NCBI RefSeq assembly: GCF_947491795.1
Contig: NZ_CANLKW010000002.1
Span: forward strand, 934,139 to 998,138
Direction: 5' to 3'
DNA: 64,000 nt
Source: an uncultured Roseobacter sp.
Lineage (GTDB): Bacteria; Pseudomonadota; Alphaproteobacteria; Rhodobacterales; Rhodobacteraceae
In this document: positions 55,041 to 62,258 of the stretch, piece by piece
Layout: each line of letters opens with the position of its first letter
Position numbering within the stretch: position 1 is the first letter of the stretch
Made by a program: the position numbers and the translations under genes
Notes under the pieces: model-generated
Seen by the model: the letters and a program-made list of their open reading frames with translations, nothing else
What the model was told of the DNA's origin: nothing
Database searches by the model: none

Positions 55041-55397
55041 GGAACGCTCCTTTTTAACACACCTGAGGGTTGGCCTTAGCAAGCCAGACGGTCAGCTTCT
55101 GACTGCGAAGTGTTAAGAATTGGTTTGCAAAGGCCTTGCATACCAGCGGGGTGTTGGTGCGGGTTAACCTGTGCGCAGGCATTCGGGTTCCGGCAGGGAC
55201 ATCAGGGCGGGTGTGTCACCCTGTCACTTTCAGTCTATGGCTTTGTCGCAGAATCTGTTGCGTTTTACTGCTAATACGCAGGCCGGCCTGTGCGTGCTCC
55301 TGACAGGTTCAGCACTGTCCGTCCGCAAAGCTGCTCGACTCTGTGAGTGGCCGCTGCGAGTGTTTACACAAAGATCGCAGGCAGGAGAAAAGACTCA
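55041..55397. other. Divergent intergenic region between chemoreceptor and phosphatase genes
   Basis: 357 bases with no gene. Promoters for both divergent genes must be here. Degenerate Pho-box-like units phased 11 bp apart can be traced at 55221-55253 (CTGTCACTTTC, AGTCTATGGCT, TTGTCGCAGAA), upstream of the phosphatase gene; only the first and third resemble the consensus. Confidence 0.35.
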
Positions 55398-56180
55398 ATG
55401 TTAAACAGATCAGATGTGGCCGAGCAAATCGCACGAAGCGCAGGAGCGCTCGCGCTGGACTATTTCCAAAAGCTGAACACGCTCGTGATCGAGGATAAGG
55501 GGCCGCAGGATTTCGTTTCAGAGGCTGATAAAGCTGTTGAACTGCACGTCCGTGCCGGAATTGAGGCCGCATTTCCGGAAGACGGCATTGTGGGCGAAGA
55601 ACATGCCCCGAAAACTTCCTCTTCAGGCTATACGTGGATCATTGACCCGATTGATGGAACGACAAACTTCGTTACAGCAATTCCGGTGTGGTGCGTGGTT
55701 ATCGCCGTTGTTTGCGACGACAAAGCGCAGATCGGTGTGACCTATGATCCGATCCATGATGAGATGTTTGTTGCGACACGTGGTGCCGGTGCAACGCTGA
55801 ATGGCGAACGATTAGTGTGCAATTCGGATACGGCCATTACCCGCGGCTCCGTCAGCACCGGGTACTGCAACCGGATCAGTGCAGAAACCACGGTACGCGT
55901 TTTGCAGGGGGTAACGAGCCGGGGAGGTGTTTTCCACCGCAATGCGTCTGGTGCCCTGTCTCTGGCCTATGTGGCAGGAGGTCGGCTGATCGGATACCTT
56001 GAAGAACACATGAATGCCTGGGACTGCCTTGCCGGTCAGCTTTTGATCTCGGAGGCTGGCGGACGCGTCGAAGAGCAAAGTGCGGATGACATGATTGCAA
56101 ATGGCGGTCGCGTCGTTGCCGGGAGTGCAGGTGTGTTTGATGATCTGATCGAAATAGCGAATGAAGCTTATGGCGCCTGA
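55398..56180 (+). CDS. Inositol-monophosphatase-family phosphatase
   Basis: 260 residues from the ATG at 55398, after CAGGAGA. Mg2+-dependent phosphatase signatures: the GEEH motif, IIDPIDGTTNFVTAIPVW and WDCLAGQLLISEAGG. Likely substrates are sugar or inositol phosphates; a role as histidinol phosphatase-like enzyme cannot be excluded. It converges on the ABC transporter genes, overlapping the ATPase gene by 13 bp at the 3' ends. Confidence 0.93.
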   Translation: MLNRSDVAEQIARSAGALALDYFQKLNTLVIEDKGPQDFVSEADKAVELHVRAGIEAAFPEDGIVGEEHAPKTSSSGYTWIIDPIDGTTNFVTAIPVWCVVIAVVCDDKAQIGVTYDPIHDEMFVATRGAGATLNGERLVCNSDTAITRGSVSTGYCNRISAETTVRVLQGVTSRGGVFHRNASGALSLAYVAGGRLIGYLEEHMNAWDCLAGQLLISEAGGRVEEQSADDMIANGGRVVAGSAGVFDDLIEIANEAYGA

Positions 56181-57241
56181 TCCGCGGGCAGCAGCACGGG
56201 GCCGATACTGTCCAGCCCCACGGTGATCTGCGCTCCGGCTTCCAAAGGCGTGTCGACGTCTTCGCTGACGGCAAAAACCTCGCCGAAGCCTGCATCCAGT
56301 GTGTATTCCATACGGCTGCCGACATAAGTTGCCTTGGCCAGCGTCATTGGCATGCCGGTCCTGGCACCAAGCTTCAGCCGCGTGGGACGGACGGCAAGCG
56401 CTGCGGGGCCCGGCCCCAGACCGCGTGCGGGCAGAGAATGGGCAAAATCCCCGATCCGAATGCTGGCCGTGCCTTCTGACACTTCAAGGATTTCGCAGGG
56501 GATAATGTTTGCCTCGCCGATGAAATCCGCAACAAACCGGTCCGCCGGGGCATCGTAAAGCTCCCGGGGGCTGCCAATCTGGGCAATGCCGGCATTGCGC
56601 ATCACGACGATCTCATCCGAAACAGCGAGAGCCTCTTCCTGATCGTGCGTTACATAGACGACTGTCAGGCCGAGGTTCTGCTGGATATCACGGATTTCTT
56701 CGCGCACCTGCCGCCGCAGCTTTGCATCAAGGTTAGACAGGGGTTCATCAAAGAGAAGCACCTGAGGTTCCAGCACGAGTGCCCGTGCAACGGCCACTCG
56801 CTGTTGTTGACCACCAGACAGCTCTGAAGGCAGCCTGTCGCCGTAGCCTTTCAGCCCCACCAGATCAAGACCCTGCTGTGCCCGTGCGCGCGTCTCTTCT
56901 TTGTCGTAGCCGGAAAAGCCAAGACCATAGGAGACGTTCTCCATCACCGACATGTGGGGAAAGAGCGCATAGCTTTGAAAAACCATCGAGACGTCGCGGT
57001 CGGTGGCGGGCAAAAGCGTCACGTCACGATCACCGATATGGATAGACCCATGTGTCGCCATTTCGAGCCCGGCAATCATCCGCAGCGTTGTGGTTTTACC
57101 GCAGCCCGACGGGCCCAGCAGGGTGACAAGCTTGCCCGCTTCAATCTCCAGGTTGATATCATCCACAGCCACGACGTCCTTGCCGTAGACTTTTGTCACG
57201 TTGCGGAAACTGACGGGGGCGGCTTTGGAATTGATACTCAT
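56168..57241 (-). CDS. ABC transporter ATPase of the Fe(3+)/PotA-like (FbpC) class
   Basis: 357 residues. Walker [19 protein letters not shown], signature [15 protein letters not shown], Walker [15 protein letters not shown] and YVTHDQEEALAVSDE. A TOBE domain follows, with SMRIGDFAHSLP-like strands (SIRIGDFAHSLPARG). It is the third gene of the transporter operon. AfuC-type ATPases for phosphosugars belong to the same family, so the name does not establish iron transport. Confidence 0.93.
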   Translation of the reverse strand: MSINSKAAPVSFRNVTKVYGKDVVAVDDINLEIEAGKLVTLLGPSGCGKTTTLRMIAGLEMATHGSIHIGDRDVTLLPATDRDVSMVFQSYALFPHMSVMENVSYGLGFSGYDKEETRARAQQGLDLVGLKGYGDRLPSELSGGQQQRVAVARALVLEPQVLLFDEPLSNLDAKLRRQVREEIRDIQQNLGLTVVYVTHDQEEALAVSDEIVVMRNAGIAQIGSPRELYDAPADRFVADFIGEANIIPCEILEVSEGTASIRIGDFAHSLPARGLGPGPAALAVRPTRLKLGARTGMPMTLAKATYVGSRMEYTLDAGFGEVFAVSEDVDTPLEAGAQITVGLDSIGPVLLPADQAP

Positions 57242-57250
57242 GAGGCGTCC

Positions 57251-59464
57251 TTAAACACTGGAGCGTGACTGGGTCATGCGGCGACCGATTTCGGTACGAC
57301 CAACGACAAACTGCATCAGCGCGACAACGCTGAGCATCACAAAGATCAGAGTTGTCGAATAGGCAATGGCGAGACCATAGTCGTTATTCTCGACCCGCCC
57401 GATGATGTAGCTGGTCGCCATGTCATATTCGGCACTCACGAGGAAAATCACCGCCGAGATCGCCGTCATAGCCCTCACGAAACTGTAGACCAGAGCGGCA
57501 AGGATCGCCGGACGCAACAGGGGCAGAATGATCCTGCGAAAGGTCTGCCATGAGTTCGCCCCCAGTGTGAGCGAGGACTCGTCAAGCGATTTGTCCAGCT
57601 GGGACATGCTTGCAATACCGGCGCGCACACCGACGGGCATGTTGCGAAAGATGAAGCTGACAACAAGGATGATACCCGTCCCGGTAATCTCAACCGGTGG
57701 TACATTGAATGCGAGGACATAGCTGACACCGATGACCGTGCCTGGAATGGCAAAGGAAAGCATGGTCCCGAACTCAAACGCATTTTTTCCGGCGAAAGTC
57801 TGCCGCGTGAGCAGATAGGCGGTTATCAGGCCCACGATAGCTGTGAGAGGTGCGGCGATAGCCGCAATTTTCAACGTCGTCCAGAAGCTGTCCCAGGCGG
57901 CACCGGACCAGCGGATACCACTGTCCTCGAACCGGAAGGAAAACGCGGTGACATAGTGTTTGAATGTCAGCGTGTTGTTCACACCCCAAAGCTCGACAAC
58001 CGAGCCATAAAAGATCATCGCATAGACAACCATCGTGAAACCCGCCCAGATCAGCGCAAGCGCCAGAACGGGCAGGGACAAGGCACGTGGCATATGCGGA
58101 TGCACACCGCTGTCGCCTTTACCCGAGACGGTGGTGTAGCTTTTCTTTCCAAGCCAGAAGCGCTGGGCATAGAATGCGCCGAGCGTAAAGCAGAGCAGCA
58201 CCATGGCCAGCACGGCGGCCTTACCCTGGTCATACTGTGCACCGACGATGGCAAAAAAGATCTCTGTCGACAGCACGTCAAAGTTACCGCCAAGGACCAG
58301 AGGGTTGCCAAAGTCCGCCATGCTTTCAATGAAGCCCAGCAAAAAGGCATTTGCGAGCCCGGGGCGCATCAGGGGCAGCGAAACGGTTTTGAAGACCTGC
58401 CACTTTGATGCCCGCAGGGTCTGTGCCGCCTCTTCCATCGATGGTGAGACACCCTCAACAACACCGATCAGGACAAGAAATGCGATGGGCGTAAACGCAA
58501 GCGTCTGCGCGATCAGGACACCGGGGAGACCATAAAGCCAGCGGGTCGGCTGAACGCCGAAAACATCAGAAATGAAAACAGTGACCGACCCGGACAGCCC
58601 AAAGAGCAGGATCAGCGCCAGACCAATCACAAAGGGTGGCGTGATGATCGGCAGCACAGTCAGCGCCCGCAGAGCCCGCTTGTACCGAAAGCCGGAGCGG
58701 GTGACGACAAGCGCAAAGATCAGACCCAGCACCGTTGTGATCAGGCCGACCAGTACGGCGAGAAAAAGCGAATTCCATGCGACGCCGCAGCGCCCGCCAG
58801 AGAGACAGCCCAGCCCCCACAGCCTGTCATCAAAAAACTTTGAGGCGAACACACCGGCAGAGTATCCACCATCTTCGGTGATGAATGCGGCTGTCAGCAT
58901 CTTGGCAATGGGGAAGAACACAAAGGCTGTGACGATCACGATCACACCGCCGATGGCACTGACAACGAAAACATCGCCGTTGATCGCCCCCCGCGCGGCG
59001 ATACCCTGCGTGAACAAAAACAGGAAAGCAGACGCGCAGATCAGCGCGCCATAGCCCATACCGTATTGCCTGTCGCCAAGATCGCCAAAAAGAGCGCGGG
59101 CCCAATCAAAGTTCCAGCCGCGGATGCCGATTGCAAAGCCCTGAAGGATCAGCCAGCCAAAGCCAACGGCACCCGCCAAGATAAGCATCCTGGCATAAAC
59201 AGGGTCGGATTTACGCCGCCCGAGCGCAAAGAGCGGTAACACAAGGCCCGCAAAAATTGGCGCCAGCCACAGCTTTTGGCCCTGACCGATCAGAAAGGCC
59301 GCCGGGGCGTAGTCCTCGTCAAATGGATATCCGTCGATCAGCCATTCAAACGAAAAAAACTCCTCCACCCCGTACCAGGGGAGGAGGAAAAATCCAACCC
59401 AGCCCGCAATGATCCAGAAGATCAGAACGGGATGGGTGGTTTGCTCGGTTGTCAGTGTGCGCAC
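57251..59464 (-). CDS. Fused double-domain ABC transporter permease (FbpB/AfuB-like)
   Basis: 737 residues from a GTG at 59464. Two copies of the six-TM permease unit are joined; EAA loops are visible as EEAAQTLRASKWQVFKTVSL in the first and DESSLTLGANSWQTFRRIIL in the second. An N-terminal extra hydrophobic region of about 200 residues (four or more helices) precedes the first unit, longer than in simple FbpB proteins. Membrane part of the importer encoded with the binding protein 9 bp upstream. Confidence 0.92.
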   Translation of the reverse strand: MRTLTTEQTTHPVLIFWIIAGWVGFFLLPWYGVEEFFSFEWLIDGYPFDEDYAPAAFLIGQGQKLWLAPIFAGLVLPLFALGRRKSDPVYARMLILAGAVGFGWLILQGFAIGIRGWNFDWARALFGDLGDRQYGMGYGALICASAFLFLFTQGIAARGAINGDVFVVSAIGGVIVIVTAFVFFPIAKMLTAAFITEDGGYSAGVFASKFFDDRLWGLGCLSGGRCGVAWNSLFLAVLVGLITTVLGLIFALVVTRSGFRYKRALRALTVLPIITPPFVIGLALILLFGLSGSVTVFISDVFGVQPTRWLYGLPGVLIAQTLAFTPIAFLVLIGVVEGVSPSMEEAAQTLRASKWQVFKTVSLPLMRPGLANAFLLGFIESMADFGNPLVLGGNFDVLSTEIFFAIVGAQYDQGKAAVLAMVLLCFTLGAFYAQRFWLGKKSYTTVSGKGDSGVHPHMPRALSLPVLALALIWAGFTMVVYAMIFYGSVVELWGVNNTLTFKHYVTAFSFRFEDSGIRWSGAAWDSFWTTLKIAAIAAPLTAIVGLITAYLLTRQTFAGKNAFEFGTMLSFAIPGTVIGVSYVLAFNVPPVEITGTGIILVVSFIFRNMPVGVRAGIASMSQLDKSLDESSLTLGANSWQTFRRIILPLLRPAILAALVYSFVRAMTAISAVIFLVSAEYDMATSYIIGRVENNDYGLAIAYSTTLIFVMLSVVALMQFVVGRTEIGRRMTQSRSSV

Positions 59465-59473
59465 TGCGATGGA

Positions 59474-60499
59474 TTACTGCGGCAGCACCGAAACGTCGTC
59501 GTCCCACTTTTTCAAAAGCCGTTTGCGGGTTTCCGAAGAGCCGTAGGTTTTGAAGTCATAGTCAATCAGCTTGATCGATGACATGTCCGGAGCGCTTGCA
59601 GAGGTTTCCGCGTTTTTGTTGGACGGCACCTGAAAGGCGTTGACCTGCAGCGCGAGGTTCTGTGCATCCGTGCTCAGGGCCCAGTCATAGAACTTTTTGG
59701 CTTCGTCCATATTGCGGGCGCCATCGATAATGGACATGGATCCGATTTCGTAGCCGGTTCCCTCTGAGGGTGCGACCACCTTTACAGGGAAGCCTGAGAC
59801 AGCCTGCTTGACTGCATCATGCATGAAGACGATGCCGATAGTGTTCTCACCGCGCCCTGCTGCCTTGATGGGCGCAGATCCGGACTTGGTGTACTGGTTG
59901 ATGTTGGCGTGCAGCCTCTTCATATAGTCAAAGCCGTCGTCTTCGCCGAAAAGCTGCATCATCGTTGCAAGCGTGGTATAGGCTGTGCCTGACGAATTCG
60001 GGTTTGCCATCTGAACATGGCCTTTGTACTCGGGCTTTGTCAGATCTTCCCAGGATGTCGGCTCAGGCAGATTGTTCGCGGCCAGCAGATCGGTGTTGTA
60101 GCCATACCCGAGCGCACCGGAGTAAATACCGATGGTCTTGTTGCCGGCGCTTTCTGCCTGGGAAATTGCCCAGTCGTGGAGCTGATCGCGCATGGGCGAT
60201 ACATATTCGGCCGTCAGCCCTTCTTCGGCCGCCTGCAGATGCGGATCACCGGTTCCTCCCCACCAGACGTCGCCCTTGGGGTTGGCGCTTTCAGCTTTGA
60301 TCTGGGCAAAGGTTTCGCCCGACGATTTGCGTGTCATGGCCACGTCAATTCCGGTGGCATCCTGAAAGCTGTTGGCCATCAGCTGACACCAGTCTTCCTG
60401 AGCCGAGCAGTAAAATGTGAGCTTGTCAGCCTGTGCCGCGCCGGACGCCGCCGTAAGTGCGACGGCAGATGCACCAAGCATCATCTTTATTGAAGTCAT
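59474..60499 (-). CDS. ABC transporter solute-binding protein, Fe(3+)-type fold, probable phosphorylated-compound binder (AfuA-like)
   Basis: 341 residues, Sec signal ending near AAQAD. Mature start KLTFYCSAQEDWCQLMANSF and the GDVWWGGTGDPHLQAAEEGL stretch place it in the FbpA/AfuA/FutA superfamily. The adjacent tyrosine pair that binds iron in FbpA is not seen. His227-Asp228 and Glu251 are spaced 1 and 24 residues apart, a pattern I recall for the phosphosugar-binding AfuA. Together with the upstream Pho-box array and the convergent phosphatase gene, a role in importing phosphorylated organic compounds is more likely than ferric iron uptake. Confidence 0.88.
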   Translation of the reverse strand: MTSIKMMLGASAVALTAASGAAQADKLTFYCSAQEDWCQLMANSFQDATGIDVAMTRKSSGETFAQIKAESANPKGDVWWGGTGDPHLQAAEEGLTAEYVSPMRDQLHDWAISQAESAGNKTIGIYSGALGYGYNTDLLAANNLPEPTSWEDLTKPEYKGHVQMANPNSSGTAYTTLATMMQLFGEDDGFDYMKRLHANINQYTKSGSAPIKAAGRGENTIGIVFMHDAVKQAVSGFPVKVVAPSEGTGYEIGSMSIIDGARNMDEAKKFYDWALSTDAQNLALQVNAFQVPSNKNAETSASAPDMSSIKLIDYDFKTYGSSETRKRLLKKWDDDVSVLPQ

Positions 60500-60519
60500 T
60501 GAGGTTCCTCCCAGATACC

Positions 60520-60552
60520 AATTGTAACAGTTTTATTACATTTTTATGACAA
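60520..60552 (-). promoter_or_regulatory. Three-unit Pho box upstream of the AfuA-like gene
   Basis: On the minus strand three 11-bp units run head to tail: TTGTCATAAAA (60552-60542), ATGTAATAAAA (60541-60531), CTGTTACAATT (60530-60520). The phasing is exactly 11 bp and each unit follows the PhoB consensus CTGTNAT plus four A/T-rich bases. The last unit ends 20 bp from the start codon, so the array overlaps the expected core promoter or 5' leader. Confidence 0.8.
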
Positions 60553-61179
60553 GACCTTAGGAATGCACTCTGGCCGTGGCAATTAAAATCGTCGGCCCTC
60601 GGGAAATGAGGGCTGGGAGGAAGAACCGCGCGCTGCGAAAGCTGCGGCGGCACAGGCAGCGGAATGCCGCAAGGTGATAATTCGACGGCTGGCGGTCAAA
60701 TCGCTTTGGATCGAGGATCTGCGGTGTTTGTCCGGCGGTTTGCTGGTCTGCGGCATCCGTTGCAGCCAGGTGGCAGGACAGCGCAAGGCGCCGTGAACTG
60801 GTGTCCAGGCATCCGCCTTATCGAGAAGTTTCTGCCCGCGAGGGGAGCTCTTGTGGCATTCTAAACAGATAAATTTTTGAACCCGACCGTCAGTCCACCT
60901 GTCAGCTATGCTTTCTGGCGTGACCGGATCCATGGCGCTCAAGCAAAGCAAATCCGGCGCCGTGGAAGTCTTCGCGTCGACAACCGTACCCGCAGCATGG
61001 GAAAGAACCGGGAAATACTCTGCCGTTTCGCTTGTCGGATGAAAAAGCCGCCATGCAAACATTGATTTTGCGCTTTTCGACCCCGGCGTCTGCATGGCGA
61101 TTTCAAAAAAGAAACCAGTGTAAGTGCAGTACCGGCAGGCACAGATGGCCCGCCGGTCATAACGCATTGAATATTTGTA
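60553..61179. other. Interval without a convincing gene
   Basis: 627 bases between the Pho box and the lipoprotein gene. A 194-codon minus-strand frame (61167-60583) contains FICLECHKSSPRG but shows no known family and has atypical codon use. A smaller plus-strand frame is also open. I treat the region as probable non-coding or decayed sequence, with low certainty. Confidence 0.4.
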
Positions 61180-62127
61180 TCAGCGCGTATTCACGATAGG
61201 TGGATTTTCGCACCGTCCCAGGCAGTAATGAATGCCCCCTGCTGCGCCCGGCGGCAGTGTTTCGGGGACTGACGGCAACGGGAACATCATATCGATGCAA
61301 CCGTCGTGGTCGGTTTCAAAGTAGTCGGCGATGCGTTTGGGTATCCCTGGCTGGCCCTTGACGTACTTTTTCCAGGCCGGATTGGCCTGCTTGTTTTTCG
61401 CATTTGCTTCCCAATACTGTTTGACCTCGATGTTCTTGCCTGCTGCGTACAGTTTGTAGTTAAAGTTCGCTGCTGTGGTTGCATTCACTTTCAGACCTGT
61501 TGCAGCTGCTGCGGCAGGGAAGACATTTGCCGGATCGCTGGTGTTCTTGGTGTCAACACGCGCTTTTTTCGCTTCGACGTGGAAATACTGGTAGCGGATC
61601 CTGTTGTTTGCATTCTTGGATTTGACGATCTCGGTTTCCATGATCACGCAAAGGCGCAGGTGCCCGGTATTCTTGTCGTAGTGGTAACCTGGCAAAGACT
61701 TGTCATGTTCGCAGTATTCGAGGATCTGACCGCGTACCAGCACCTCGCGTTTGTCGTTTGCGTTCTTTCCGCCCTGCGCCGCTCTGAGCAGCGCACGGCC
61801 GGTAATGCCGGATACACCGTTTGAAAGCTTTTTGAGGTTGGCGCGCTCAATTCTTTCGGCACATTTTTCGACCGAGTCATTCTTTTTGCACTGACGGCTG
61901 TCGAGTGCCATGAGCAGTGTTTGGAACTCCTGATCTGTCAGGTCTCCGACCGGCTTCGGCGGAGCGTTTCTGTCACTGGAATATCCGCCCACCACAAATT
62001 TCTGTTTGGGTAAATCGCCTGTGTCCAGAATCTTGGCGGTTTGCGGATCCTTCGGACCCTGAGCGCAGGCAGAAAGAACAAAAGCGGCGAAAACAAACAT
62101 TGCAGCCTTCAAAACGGGCTTGTTCAT
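61180..62127 (-). CDS. Lipoprotein of unknown function
   Basis: 315 residues with signal peptide MNKPVLKAAMFVFAAFVLSA ending in lipobox LSAC. The mature part begins AQGPKDPQTAKILDTGDLPK, and is Lys/Asn-rich with Cys residues in QCKKNDSVEKCAER, CEHDKSLPGYHYD, LRLCVI, HDGCIDMM and CLGRCENPP. I recognise no domain. Mentions of Gly/Ala-rich PAAAAATGLKVNATTAAN suggest a flexible central segment. Membrane-anchored envelope protein; role unknown. Confidence 0.75.
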   Translation of the reverse strand: MNKPVLKAAMFVFAAFVLSACAQGPKDPQTAKILDTGDLPKQKFVVGGYSSDRNAPPKPVGDLTDQEFQTLLMALDSRQCKKNDSVEKCAERIERANLKKLSNGVSGITGRALLRAAQGGKNANDKREVLVRGQILEYCEHDKSLPGYHYDKNTGHLRLCVIMETEIVKSKNANNRIRYQYFHVEAKKARVDTKNTSDPANVFPAAAAATGLKVNATTAANFNYKLYAAGKNIEVKQYWEANAKNKQANPAWKKYVKGQPGIPKRIADYFETDHDGCIDMMFPLPSVPETLPPGAAGGIHYCLGRCENPPIVNTR

Positions 62128-62258
62128 TTTAGTCTCCTAATACGTTAACTATTTGTTAACCTTAGCACAGACCGTCGCTGAAATCGAAACAATTTGTGTA
62201 TCGCGTTGCCTTGGGAAAATTACGATGCCGGCGCATGCTTACTCCACTACAGGCAAAT

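Noticed and set aside
56168..60499. Ferric-iron uptake operon
   Set aside because: Sequence family alone supports it, but no iron-box-like element was seen, the tyrosine pair is not evident in the binding protein, and the Pho-box array favours a phosphorylated ligand.
60583..61167. Minus-strand frame of 194 codons
   Set aside because: No family match, atypical residue composition and no ribosome-binding site that I could support; retained only as a low-certainty possibility within the gap entry.
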